IMG/VR virus record: IMGVR_UViG_3300017781_000120 | Span: 1 to 24,978 of that record | Length of the DNA stretch: 24,978 nt | DNA from: a virus | Reading direction: 5' to 3' (one strand) | Shown here: one piece after another, positions 1-7,634 of the stretch | Layout: each line of letters begins with the position of its first letter | Numbering within the stretch: position 1 is the stretch's first letter | Notes under the pieces: model-generated | Databases searched by the model: none | Told to the model about the DNA's origin: nothing | Seen by the model: only the letters and a program-made list of their open reading frames with translations | Position numbers and translations under genes: made by a program

Positions 1-1
1 A

Positions 2-949
2 GATATAACAGGTGTAGCTATTACGTATGGAACTGCATGTGCAGCAGCAAGTGGTACCACATATCAAGCAGGTGATGGTATAGATATAGATGCATCAACG
101 TCTCCTGATACTATAAAAACTGATCAAAAAGCTAATGGTGGTATAGTGATTGAGTCAACTGAATTAGCAGTTGATTTAAGTGCATCTAATATAACCGGTA
201 CATTAGCTGTAGGTGATGGAGGTACGGGTAAGACTAGTGTATCTACAGGGTCCGTACTTGTAGGTAATGGAACTGGTGTTTTAAATGAAGCTGCTATGAA
301 TGTTAAAGGTAGACTTCTAGCTGGAGGACCATCTGGGAGTCCCACAACATTAGCTGTTGGTTCAAATGGAAAAGTATTGACTGCGGATAGTACACAAACA
401 ACAGGTCTAATTTGGAACACTCCTATTAATTATAAATCACAAGAGATTACTCATTCATTATATGCACGTAGTGATTGGAATGTAGCTAATCCGTATGCTT
501 TTGCTGGAGGAGGTAATGTTATTTACCTTTCTTCTACCCTAGATATTAATTTCACTCAAGCTTTTACTACTCTTGATGGAGATGCTCATCAAAGAGCAAC
601 AGCAGCATTTAAAAAAATTACTATTTATTCAATGTGTATAAGTAGTTTAACTGCTGCTCAAATTGCCGCATTAGGTACAGGTGGTGCAGTTAAAATAATT
701 GTTGTTAGATATGTACCAACTAATAATAATACTTCTATAGTATTTAGTAAAGAAACTGTAGGTACATTACAATTTAATACAACTGCTGATCAAATATACG
801 TTACATCATCCAGTTATACTTTATCAAGTCCACTAGCTGCAGGTGAATGGTGGGGTATTGCATATGAATGGACTATAACAAGTGGAAGTCCAAGTGGAAC
901 TATTACTGGATTTAAGATACAATCAACCGCACAAGCATGGGATGTATAA
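2..949 (+). CDS. Tail fibre / receptor-binding protein, 3' part
   Basis: This reading frame is open from the first bases of the window to the TAA at 947-949, so the gene begins upstream; the GTG at 146 is only an internal codon. The visible part is about 315 residues, rich in Gly, Thr, Ser and Ala. Its first half holds the GTLAVGDGGTGKTS type of repeat that is very common in the shafts of phage tail fibres, followed by GNGTGVLN and a short LIWNTP linker. The C-terminal ~180 residues are hydrophobic/aromatic and beta-rich, with no catalytic motif seen, as expected of a receptor-binding tip. It is the only structural-type gene here and faces the minus-strand early genes. Confident as a fibre or other virion surface protein; exact position in the tail is unknown. 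Confidence 0.72.
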   Translation, partial: DITGVAITYGTACAAASGTTYQAGDGIDIDASTSPDTIKTDQKANGGIVIESTELAVDLSASNITGTLAVGDGGTGKTSVSTGSVLVGNGTGVLNEAAMNVKGRLLAGGPSGSPTTLAVGSNGKVLTADSTQTTGLIWNTPINYKSQEITHSLYARSDWNVANPYAFAGGGNVIYLSSTLDINFTQAFTTLDGDAHQRATAAFKKITIYSMCISSLTAAQIAALGTGGAVKIIVVRYVPTNNNTSIVFSKETVGTLQFNTTADQIYVTSSSYTLSSPLAAGEWWGIAYEWTITSGSPSGTITGFKIQSTAQAWDV

Positions 950-993
950 AAAAAAGCCAGTAGGGAAATGGAAGTAAACCTATTGACTTTTTT
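948..993. terminator. Bidirectional intrinsic terminator between convergent genes
   Basis: Directly after the fibre stop codon, arms 956-964 and 979-987 form a 9-bp stem with one wobble and one mismatch on either strand. A run of A lies on the left and a run of T on the right, so a U tract follows the stem in both directions. It separates the plus-strand fibre gene from the minus-strand gene ending at 1014. Confidence 0.7.
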
Positions 994-1013
994 AAAAATA
1001 TAAAATGTTGGTT

Positions 1014-1340
1014 TTATATTTCTTTGTTAACTCTTTCTTTTAGAAGACCCTCAATAATAATTAAATAATTAATTGCATCACCAAATTTTTCATTAATTAG
1101 TTCATATCTAGGTGTTTCTTCAGGAAGCTTTGCTAATATAGATTGAATTGATTCTAGATGCTTGCATAAATATTCATACGCAACTTGCTCTGGTTCATTA
1201 TGAAATGAAAAACCAGTTCCATTTTTAAGTGATTTAAATACATCAACATCATGAGCATATTCAGATCTTTTTCTATTGAATGTGCTTTCTGTTCTATGAA
1301 AGATTCCTTCAAGAAGTAATTTAAACTTATCTAGATTCAT
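1014..1340 (-). CDS. MazG/DUF1599-like phage protein (putative)
   Basis: A 108-residue soluble, mostly helical protein and the last gene of the minus-strand cluster. It has a KRSEYAHDVDVF segment (about residues 24-35), a KHLESI segment near the middle and GDAINYLIIIEGLL near the end. This spacing resembles small phage proteins related to DUF1599 / nucleotide-modification-associated domain 1 and the MazG nucleotide pyrophosphohydrolase fold, where the late D-x-x-N-Y helix is conserved. I do not see a complete EExxD-type catalytic set, so enzymatic activity is uncertain. It overlaps the upstream gene by 14 bases, so the two are probably translated from one message. A profile search would settle the family. 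Confidence 0.5.
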   Translation of the reverse strand: MNLDKFKLLLEGIFHRTESTFNRKRSEYAHDVDVFKSLKNGTGFSFHNEPEQVAYEYLCKHLESIQSILAKLPEETPRYELINEKFGDAINYLIIIEGLLKERVNKEI

Positions 1341-1509
1341 TTATTTTTACTAGATCAGCATTGTATATTGTTTTTGCATTGTTTCTAAGTGTTGTTTCTT
1401 CAACATCTTCTATTAATGCGTTTTCAATATTTGGATCATTATCCATTACTACATTGTTTGGTACATTAGGCTCATTTTCCGTTTGTACATTTCTTAAATT
1501 TTCATTCAT
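1327..1509 (-). CDS. Small acidic protein of unknown function
   Basis: Sixty residues, rich in Asn, Glu and Asp, with no cysteines or hydrophobic segment; probably a small, largely disordered cytoplasmic protein. I recognise no family. The ATG follows an A/T-rich stretch typical of this genome. The 3' end overlaps the start of the next gene by 14 bases, and a 39-codon frame ends 18 bases upstream, so it sits inside an operon. The case for it being real rests on this tight packing. Confidence 0.5.
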   Translation of the reverse strand: MNENLRNVQTENEPNVPNNVVMDNDPNIENALIEDVEETTLRNNAKTIYNADLVKINESR

Positions 1510-1527
1510 TTTTTGAAATTTTAAAGG

Positions 1528-1647
1528 TTAATAATTTTTACTATTTAGTATTTCCTTCTCTTCTAGTCTTTTCATATTTTCTAGAAGCTCTTTGTTTTCA
1601 TTAGTAATTGTAAATAAGTTTTTGACAAATGTAATAAATTTTTTCAT
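1528..1647 (-). CDS. 39-residue coiled-coil-like small protein
   Basis: An ATG at 1647 opens a 39-codon frame ending in TAA at 1528-1530. It starts two bases after the stop of the radical-SAM gene (TAA-TT-ATG), the same close packing seen across the cluster. The N-terminus is hydrophobic/basic (MKKFITFVKNLF) and the remainder is charged and helical with leucines at heptad-like spacing (ENKELLENMKRLEEKE), so a short amphipathic or coiled-coil helix is likely. No family recognised. Support comes from position and residue pattern. Confidence 0.5.
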   Translation of the reverse strand: MKKFITFVKNLFTITNENKELLENMKRLEEKEILNSKNY

Positions 1648-1649
1648 AA

Positions 1650-2486
1650 TTAAAATATATATCTTATTGTTTCTAAATTAAAGTATTTTTTGTAAACATT
1701 TTTAAAATTTTCCAAAGCTACAGTTTTTTTTCTAATTGGGTATCTCATTACACCACTATAATTTTTTGGTTCATCAGAATATTTCATAAGCTCTCTAGCT
1801 TCTTCACTTGCTTTGTTCATTTGAAATACATGATTAGTTAATGCTATCACTTCACATTTATTCTCTCCAGCATGTTTTTTTACGAGTTTAAATAATGTAT
1901 CATACTCATTACTCCAACCAGGATAAAAAATTAAAGGACTATAATTAATATGTACTTCCCAACCTAATTTTTTAAGACGGTTAATATCTTTTATACGGCT
2001 CATAATGTTTTGCATCTTAGGCTCAAGTATATCAGAGTATTTTTGTGGCATTAAGCTAACACGGACTCTTGGAGATTTGTTAAAGTGATTTACATCAAGC
2101 TTAAGTAAACCAGGATACTTAGTAGCCATAGTGCTATTAAGTCTTGGGTGGTCATCATACCTTTTTATATAATCTAATAAAGGCTCACTCATCTGTTTTT
2201 GCATTAAAACTAAATCAGAATTGCAAGCAATGTCAACCATTACATAGACCGGATCTTGTTGATTAGGAACTTTATCATACGTTTTTTCCCATTCAACAAC
2301 AGAATTAAATATTGCATTAACATTCTCATTAACATAAACTCTATCTCCATTATATCTAGACATATAACAATAAGTATCTAAACAACCACCAAAGCATCCA
2401 TATATAATGTTAGGAGCAATGCAGTCTGAACTATTGTTATTTGTTTTTGTAACTAATGTTTTTGTTTTTTGCCTTTTTATGGCCAT
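1650..2486 (-). CDS. Radical-SAM protein of the spore photoproduct lyase (SPL) family
   Basis: A 278-residue protein that I assign to the SPL-like branch of radical-SAM enzymes, which bind a [4Fe-4S] cluster and cleave S-adenosylmethionine to a radical. Evidence: a cysteine cluster at residues 31, 35 and 40 (GCFGGCLDTYCYM), preceded by Cys22; the family block INYSPLIFYPGW around residue 185; a TNH block (LTNHVF) after it; and the closing RYxF motif (IRYIF). SplB repairs the UV lesion spore photoproduct; phage homologues have no assigned substrate. The spacing here is CX3CX4C rather than the usual CX3CX2C. A folded 148-base gap precedes the gene, and a 39-codon gene follows two bases after it. 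Family call fairly sure; DNA repair is only a guess. Confidence 0.75.
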   Translation of the reverse strand: MAIKRQKTKTLVTKTNNNSSDCIAPNIIYGCFGGCLDTYCYMSRYNGDRVYVNENVNAIFNSVVEWEKTYDKVPNQQDPVYVMVDIACNSDLVLMQKQMSEPLLDYIKRYDDHPRLNSTMATKYPGLLKLDVNHFNKSPRVRVSLMPQKYSDILEPKMQNIMSRIKDINRLKKLGWEVHINYSPLIFYPGWSNEYDTLFKLVKKHAGENKCEVIALTNHVFQMNKASEEARELMKYSDEPKNYSGVMRYPIRKKTVALENFKNVYKKYFNLETIRYIF

Positions 2487-2521
2487 ACTACTATTATTTT
2501 CATATTTATTTTTTTTTTAAA

Positions 2522-2605
2522 CATGTGAGGGGCATCTTCACAAATAGATTTCATTTAATTGTCTTCTGATAGACAAACCCCTTCATGCATCTGACATGAC
2601 TCAGA
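2522..2605 (-). other. Folded leader region upstream of the radical-SAM gene
   Basis: The gap 2487-2634 has no gene but several pairings in the minus-strand RNA. They are TCTGA/TCAGA (2594-2590 with 2605-2601), a 6-bp hairpin TTGTCT/AGACAA (2576-2571 with 2564-2559), and an enclosing stem made of CATG+GGGG (2587-2578) with CCCC+CATG (2532-2522), interrupted by short unpaired bases. The hairpin loop repeats the TCAGA sequence, so alternative pairing with TCTGA is possible. It could be a regulatory leader, a processing site or a weak terminator; function unknown. Confidence 0.4.
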
Positions 2606-2634
2606 CTATTATGATGGCCAAATTACAACTAGCA

Positions 2635-3552
2635 CTATATTTTAAATTCTCCAAATACTTCATCTTGTGCTTCCATATCAGCTTCCCAATTTGTTTCATT
2701 CATTGGTTCTGCTGCGTCAAGTTCATCTATAACTTCACCATTTGGTAATTCTATTTCACTATCCAATAAAGAAGTTTGATTTGGATCTACATACTTTTCT
2801 GGATCTTGGTCAAAGTTATGTAAATTTTTAGCACTAAGCAACTCTGCTGTCATAAATTCATGAAATTTCTTTTGATCACTCATCCATGATTTAGGATGTG
2901 ATATTTTTAATGCATGTGTAACATGGTTATAAAATGCCCATGCATTATTTAAGTCACATTTATAATCATAAGAAGGTTTATTCATTTCTTTTTTAATACA
3001 AGACATTTGACTTGCATCAATTAGATTTTCATCCAAGAATAATCTTCCTGCTAACTCTGACTGTGCTCTTTTATCTAAATAACACTGTTTTAAAGAATCT
3101 CTGTCTTTTATTAGTGTTATAAAGTGTTTGTTAGCCATTTTAATCTGAGAGCCAATTTGATTAAAAGCCTCTTGATCAGCATTACCTGTATGTTTTCTAG
3201 CATATGTTGACATATTTCCAGAAATCATACCGTTTCCACAAACAAAAACATGAGCACCTATTCCACATTGAAACCTTGTGCTTTTATCATATGAATTAGT
3301 CCAAGCAAACATCATTCCTAACTCTTCATCATGTGTAGATTGAATTTGATATATACCCTGTGCAACATTAGAATTATAATTAGTTCTATATTTTTCATTA
3401 GTTATATTGAAGCCGTGTGTAGCTAAAAGACTTCTTGCAGCATCAATCACAAACTTGTGACGGATAACTGTGTATGTATCCCCCTCATATACTGGAAGGG
3501 GTGCTAAAGATAAATCTTCAGCAGTTGTTGTTGTTGGTTTTGAATATCCCAT
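2635..3552 (-). CDS. DUF932 family phage protein
   Basis: A 305-residue soluble protein matching the DUF932 pattern as I know it: an N-terminal PLPVYEGDTYTVIRHK block, a central GIGAHVFVCGNGMISG block (around residues 100-115) and a following helical half with AFNQIGSQIKMANKHF and YDYKCDLNNAWAFYNHVTHAL. DUF932 proteins are common in phages and plasmids, usually near replication genes; the biochemical role is not established. The C-terminal ~45 residues are very acidic and end in GEFKI, similar to the tails of two other proteins here. It starts four bases after the polymerase-side boundary and is followed by the structured gap before the radical-SAM gene. Confidence 0.75.
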   Translation of the reverse strand: MGYSKPTTTTAEDLSLAPLPVYEGDTYTVIRHKFVIDAARSLLATHGFNITNEKYRTNYNSNVAQGIYQIQSTHDEELGMMFAWTNSYDKSTRFQCGIGAHVFVCGNGMISGNMSTYARKHTGNADQEAFNQIGSQIKMANKHFITLIKDRDSLKQCYLDKRAQSELAGRLFLDENLIDASQMSCIKKEMNKPSYDYKCDLNNAWAFYNHVTHALKISHPKSWMSDQKKFHEFMTAELLSAKNLHNFDQDPEKYVDPNQTSLLDSEIELPNGEVIDELDAAEPMNETNWEADMEAQDEVFGEFKI

Positions 3553-3556
3553 AATT

Positions 3557-5458
3557 TTAAAATAAGTTTAATTGATTAGTTTTTATTCCCATAATATTGT
3601 CTATTTCTTTTTCAATAGCATCTAAATAATATTTTTCATTAATATCATAATCTTCCCATTCTTTTTCATCTACTTTATTATAAAGTGTCTGCATCCATCT
3701 TCCTGATTCTAATTGAATTTCACGATTATCATTTTTATTAACTTTAATTATCTTAACACCTTTGTTAGAAATAAAATATCTATTAATTTTTTGAAGCTTT
3801 TCTTCACAACCTTCATTGTTTTTAATAGATCTTGCCACTTGTTGCCAAGCACCTTTAGATTTACCACCAATACAATAATCCAATATATTCTTATTGTTTT
3901 CTAGTGTATACTCAGGCAAATCCCCATTGACAAAATATGCATATATAGCTTTAGGTATAATAAGTTTAGACTTATTTTTATGAAGGGCTAAATTTTGAAA
4001 TTCAAAACGTCCTTTACATTTTGCCTTATTATTATCATCTATTGCTATATAATTATTTACATCAGCAAGAACAATTTTTTTATATGTATCATGTTCTAGA
4101 TTAAGATTGGTGATTTCCTCCCATTTTCTACATACATCATTGTAAATCTCTACCTTAGATCTAGGTATTATTGTCTCAACACCATCTGTATTTTGTAATA
4201 ATGGTATAGCTTCCGGTATTGCTTCCATGATCATTTCATAGAGCATCATTAGTGTAAGCTGACCATTGACAGTAATAAACATAGTAAATTGAGGATCATA
4301 TAGGAAAGAATTTTTATCATTACTAAGGCCATATGTACTATTAAGTATAATTTTATATACATAATTCATAGGATTACTCTTAGGAATTTTCTTTCTTTCT
4401 GTGAAGAACCACTCATATAAATGACAAAAAGCATTTTTATCTAAGTGAGCTGGAGAAATTTTATTCATAATTGCCAAGTTAGGATAAAAACTAGTAACAT
4501 CTGATGACATTATTATATTATCCTCATCTGATTCATATACACCAGGCTTAGTAGCACCGTGTGCTCCTCCAAGACCAAAATGAGTTTTAACTCCTCTATA
4601 GTTTACTGAATATTTAAAGCCACCTTTTGTTTGATTAGGATTAAGTTCCACTGTTTTAAATTTTTCAAGTAAGTTATTAAATTCAGGTGTATCAAACTTA
4701 ATATAATCAAGTATTAAATCTTTAATTTTAATTACATTTCTAAATGTTCTTAATTTTTTTAATTCATACTTAGGTATTTTAAGCTCCTTACTTAAATAAT
4801 ATGCAAACAACTCTTTACTAATACGTGGTTCAGATGCACTATATAGATTAATATTATATTGATCAGTAAGATCTTTTCTTAAACTAACTAAAGGTTTAGA
4901 TCTGTTAAAAATTTCTTTAGTTGCTTCAACATCATTAATACAATATTCTACTATAAGATTTAATTGATCTTGTGTATTTATTTCTGTTTCATGATGTATA
5001 GGCATATCTAAAATATTATCCCAATCCATAGTATACTCAATCCATTTGAGACTAGACATTTTGGCAACATTATCCCAATGATTTAATTTAAAAACATCAA
5101 TCTGCTTAATGGTCATTTCCCATTCAGGAAATTTTTGAAATTCTCTATTGTTAGATCTTTTTATTGCCTCTTGTGCATATCCATATATTTCTTCAGCAAT
5201 AGATTCACCATCCATTAACTTTAAATTTTTGTGGTCCTTTATTATACTATGAGTAACTTGTGCGTCAAATGCTAATCCATTATAAGAAATATGCCATTCA
5301 TTATTTTTTATATTTTGCTTTAAGAATTCTATAAACTTTTCATAATCATTTTGTAATTTACAAATTGAAAATATATGTGTCTCATCTTTTTTGTAGTGTT
5401 CAAACACTCCTACAAAACAATTCTTTAGAGTTTCATAATCCATTATCCAGTGATTCAT
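3557..5458 (-). CDS. Family B DNA polymerase with 3'-5' exonuclease
   Basis: The 633-residue replicative polymerase. Exonuclease motifs are complete: Exo I DYE (D7, E9), Exo II NGLAFD (60-65) and Exo III Y172...D176. The polymerase palm shows motif A (DVTSFYP, 320-326), motif B (KIILNSTYG, 369-377) and motif C as NTD (423-425). A GLGGAHG block near 295-301 is typical of short phage family-B enzymes. Motif C has Asn in place of the first Asp of the usual DTD; the second Asp, which carries more of the catalytic load in characterised enzymes, is kept. The protein ends in QLNLF (629-633), matching the bacterial beta-clamp-binding consensus. The protein is shorter than cellular PolB and no terminal-protein gene is evident. 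A terminator lies 19 bases upstream of the ATG, so expression may rely on read-through. Confidence 0.93.
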   Translation of the reverse strand: MNHWIMDYETLKNCFVGVFEHYKKDETHIFSICKLQNDYEKFIEFLKQNIKNNEWHISYNGLAFDAQVTHSIIKDHKNLKLMDGESIAEEIYGYAQEAIKRSNNREFQKFPEWEMTIKQIDVFKLNHWDNVAKMSSLKWIEYTMDWDNILDMPIHHETEINTQDQLNLIVEYCINDVEATKEIFNRSKPLVSLRKDLTDQYNINLYSASEPRISKELFAYYLSKELKIPKYELKKLRTFRNVIKIKDLILDYIKFDTPEFNNLLEKFKTVELNPNQTKGGFKYSVNYRGVKTHFGLGGAHGATKPGVYESDEDNIIMSSDVTSFYPNLAIMNKISPAHLDKNAFCHLYEWFFTERKKIPKSNPMNYVYKIILNSTYGLSNDKNSFLYDPQFTMFITVNGQLTLMMLYEMIMEAIPEAIPLLQNTDGVETIIPRSKVEIYNDVCRKWEEITNLNLEHDTYKKIVLADVNNYIAIDDNNKAKCKGRFEFQNLALHKNKSKLIIPKAIYAYFVNGDLPEYTLENNKNILDYCIGGKSKGAWQQVARSIKNNEGCEEKLQKINRYFISNKGVKIIKVNKNDNREIQLESGRWMQTLYNKVDEKEWEDYDINEKYYLDAIEKEIDNIMGIKTNQLNLF

Positions 5459-5476
5459 GTCATGTCATTTTTATCC

Positions 5477-5501
5477 AAAAAAAAAAGGGCCCGTAGGCCC
5501 T
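5477..5501 (-). terminator. Intrinsic terminator after the 151-aa gene
   Basis: On the minus strand a GC-rich 6-bp stem AGGGCC/GGCCCT (5501-5496 with 5491-5486) closes a 4-base TACG loop and is followed by a run of about ten T. This is a textbook Rho-independent terminator. It lies between the gene ending at 5522 and the polymerase start at 5458. Confidence 0.9.
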
Positions 5502-5521
5502 ATTCTTGTTGATGATTAATA

Positions 5522-5977
5522 TTATGCTATAATAATACCAGTATCTTTAGCAGTATCAGTTCCAACCATGCCATTTTCAACTAAAAAGAATTCATCAAGA
5601 TCTAATGCATCAGGATTAACTGCAAACATTTTGACCATTTCTCTAATTTCTTCTTCAGTAACAACATAGTGTTCTGAGCAAGTATCCATTGCTCTTCTTT
5701 CTTCTTTAATTTTTTTTCCGTTAGCTCTAGGTTTGCCTTTCACAGCAACTTCATCACCATTATCATCTAACTTTGGTACCATATGGTATGAATTTTTTAG
5801 GAACTTAGAAATTATTACCATAATTCTTTCACTTGGTGAAAATAAACACTCCACATATGGACAATCATTGCTGATTGGAAGTAGTTTGAAACTTTTCATG
5901 TTACCAAATGCTGATTTAACAAGCATCATTGTTTTAGGATTTTCATCCACGTACGTTTTGTTTGGTTTTTTAGCCAT
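5522..5977 (-). CDS. Conserved-type phage protein of unknown function, own transcription unit
   Basis: A 151-residue soluble protein I cannot assign. The N-terminal half is mixed alpha/beta with FKLLPISNDCPYVECLFSP; the middle is very basic (KGKPRANGKKIKEERR), which may bind nucleic acid; the C-terminal third is acidic. There is no signal peptide, membrane segment or catalytic motif. A TATATTTG box lies 28 bases upstream and a strong terminator 21 bases downstream, so the gene can be transcribed alone. That suggests it is needed at a higher level or a different time than its replication-gene neighbours. A DNA-binding or accessory replication role is possible but not shown. Confidence 0.7.
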   Translation of the reverse strand: MAKKPNKTYVDENPKTMMLVKSAFGNMKSFKLLPISNDCPYVECLFSPSERIMVIISKFLKNSYHMVPKLDDNGDEVAVKGKPRANGKKIKEERRAMDTCSEHYVVTEEEIREMVKMFAVNPDALDLDEFFLVENGMVGTDTAKDTGIIIA

Positions 5978-6004
5978 TTTTTTAATTTTTAATTATAATT
6001 AGTG

Positions 6005-6012
6005 CAAATATA
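6005..6012 (-). promoter_or_regulatory. Bacteroidota-type promoter -7 box for the 151-aa gene
   Basis: The minus strand reads TATATTTG here, an exact match to the TANNTTTG box of Bacteroides/Flavobacterium housekeeping promoters, in the short gap upstream of the gene starting at 5977. A TTG lies further upstream, but at about 28 bases it is farther than the usual 17-23, so the upstream element is weak or absent. Confidence 0.55.
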
Positions 6013-6017
6013 TACAA

Positions 6018-6572
6018 TTATTTAAATAATTCTACATTTACAAAATCTTTTTTTAGGTCTTCTCTTTCTAAATCAGGTACATCACAAAGTTCTCCAACCT
6101 TAATTAAAGATTCAATATCTATGTTTAATATTTTTGCATAATCATCCCAATAATAATCAGGATAAAGATAGCTTTCTACATAATCAGCTATTGTTCCTTT
6201 TTCACCAAAAAAATTACATATTATTTCTTTTGATTTTTTAGTCATCTTAGAGTACTTACCTTTTTTAAATTTTTTAATGTCTCTTTTAAACTTTGATAAG
6301 TCAAATACATATAAATGATTTTTATCATCTATTACATGATATTCTTCAAAATTTGGATGCATCCTCAAATGTAACTTTTCAAAAGTATTAAATTCAGGAT
6401 TATTTATATCCACAGAGTAAAGACATAAAAACTTGTTCATATCCTCAGTATAATATCCATTCCAGGATATATACGTTTGGATAGGAACAAATTTGACACC
6501 TTTCTTTATACCTAATAAAGGATAAAGAAAAACTTTACTTTTTTGAAAATATTCTCTGTATATTTTTTTCAC
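6018..6572 (-). CDS. Hypothetical protein, translationally coupled to the nuclease
   Basis: A 184-residue protein, rich in Lys, Tyr and Phe, with no family I recognise. The first third is aromatic and beta-like (FVPIQTYISWNGYY), the middle is strongly basic (FKRDIKKFKKGKYSKMTKKSK) and the C-terminus is acidic. It starts with GTG, whose G overlaps the last base of the upstream nuclease TAG stop, so translation is probably coupled. Steady co-orientation with the nuclease and polymerase suggests a DNA-metabolism accessory role, which is inference only. The next promoter box starts just past its stop codon. Confidence 0.65.
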   Translation of the reverse strand: MKKIYREYFQKSKVFLYPLLGIKKGVKFVPIQTYISWNGYYTEDMNKFLCLYSVDINNPEFNTFEKLHLRMHPNFEEYHVIDDKNHLYVFDLSKFKRDIKKFKKGKYSKMTKKSKEIICNFFGEKGTIADYVESYLYPDYYWDDYAKILNIDIESLIKVGELCDVPDLEREDLKKDFVNVELFK

Positions 6573-7564
6573 TATAATATTACATTACCTTTTGCAAATT
6601 CATATGGTAAACCATATTCTTTATTTGTATAATGATAATCTGCCACATTTAATATTTCTGATTCAAATCCATTATACCATTTTGATTTAGTTTCATTGGA
6701 TACATCAAATACATATATTTGATTTTGATTATCTATGACCACAAAATTAAAGTTTATTTTGTAACTAGAGACTTTTTTATCAGAATTTTTAATAACTAAT
6801 GTAATATATATAACAGCTTGCATCCAATACCTATAGAAATCAACTGTTTCTGCAAATTTTTCAAGACCTTTTGATGTAGTTTTTAAGTCAATTATAGTAA
6901 TTTCTTTTTTATCATGATCAATTGTATATCTATCTACAAACCCTTTTAGCCCAAATTTATAGTCTTTTAAATCACACTCTAAATACTTTTCATTATATAT
7001 TTCTACAGGGTCCATTTCAAAATCAGTTACTTCATGATCCATTATAGACATCACATCTTTATTAGCTTTAAGCATTTCTACTCTTTCAATTGCCTTAGTT
7101 AACATATCATTATCTATAATATCTTTGTTACCTGCAGAAGCTTCAAATGCGTAGTAATCTATACATTCAACTGTACGAACTTTAGCTATACGTTTAGTTT
7201 CATCTTTTAGTGATTGATACAATCCAACTTCTTTAAGAGAATCTAGTATAATTCTATCTTCTACTAAGTCAAGTTCTGTTACATCTGTGTAAAGAGTAAT
7301 GTTTTTTAATACTTTTCTTAAAGTATCTGATGGTATTTTACTGGGAACAATAGAAAACTCTTCATGTAGCTTCTCAGGCTGTAAAAACATTAAGTGAAGT
7401 AACTTACCTTCAATTAAATGCTTATCAGTCTTAAGTTCCCTTTCTTTAAGAATATAATCTTTATAAAAAAGCTTTGGTGAAAATAACAGCTTATTCAGTG
7501 AAGAGTAACTGAAGTTATAGTCTTTATTGTAAAATTCTTCTTCTTTAATTAAATCTTTTTTCAT
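6572..7564 (-). CDS. PD-(D/E)XK nuclease, RecB/Cas4 type
   Basis: I place the start at the ATG at 7564 (330 residues, MKKDLIKEEEF...), not at upstream codons that would run back into the preceding gene. RecB/Cas4-like nuclease motifs occur in order. The N-terminal SYSSLNKLLFSPKLFY helix and EGKLLHLMF (G-x3-H) come first, then GLKGFVDRY with the motif II Asp (about residue 217), ITIIDLKTT (D-x-K, about 230-236), and QAVIY (Q-x3-Y, about 256-260). Such nucleases cut ssDNA or resect double-strand ends and are frequent in phage replication modules (exonuclease VIII/RecB type). With the neighbouring RecA-fold ATPase it could supply end-resection for recombination-dependent replication. Motif III has Asp rather than the more common Glu, which is allowed in this superfamily. 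Confidence 0.85.
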   Translation of the reverse strand: MKKDLIKEEEFYNKDYNFSYSSLNKLLFSPKLFYKDYILKERELKTDKHLIEGKLLHLMFLQPEKLHEEFSIVPSKIPSDTLRKVLKNITLYTDVTELDLVEDRIILDSLKEVGLYQSLKDETKRIAKVRTVECIDYYAFEASAGNKDIIDNDMLTKAIERVEMLKANKDVMSIMDHEVTDFEMDPVEIYNEKYLECDLKDYKFGLKGFVDRYTIDHDKKEITIIDLKTTSKGLEKFAETVDFYRYWMQAVIYITLVIKNSDKKVSSYKINFNFVVIDNQNQIYVFDVSNETKSKWYNGFESEILNVADYHYTNKEYGLPYEFAKGNVIL

Positions 7565-7587
7565 ATTTATTGTTTTAGTTATGATTA

Positions 7588-7621
7588 AGAGGTGAGGGAA
7601 TTTATCAAAAACCCCACCTCT
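7588..7621 (-). other. Hairpin in the gap before the nuclease gene
   Basis: Arms 7588-7598 and 7612-7621 pair as a 10-bp GC-containing stem with one bulged base and a 13-base loop. In the minus-strand RNA it follows the stop of the 394-aa gene and precedes the nuclease start by about 24 bases. Only a short, interrupted U stretch follows, so it is a poor terminator; an mRNA-processing or stability element is as likely. Confidence 0.45.
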
Positions 7622-7634
7622 ATCACACAAATTG

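Noticed and set aside
124-420. Minus-strand frame opposite the tail-fibre gene
   Set aside because: Mirror of the repetitive Gly/Thr coding sequence; the Pro-rich translation is the usual shadow of such repeats.
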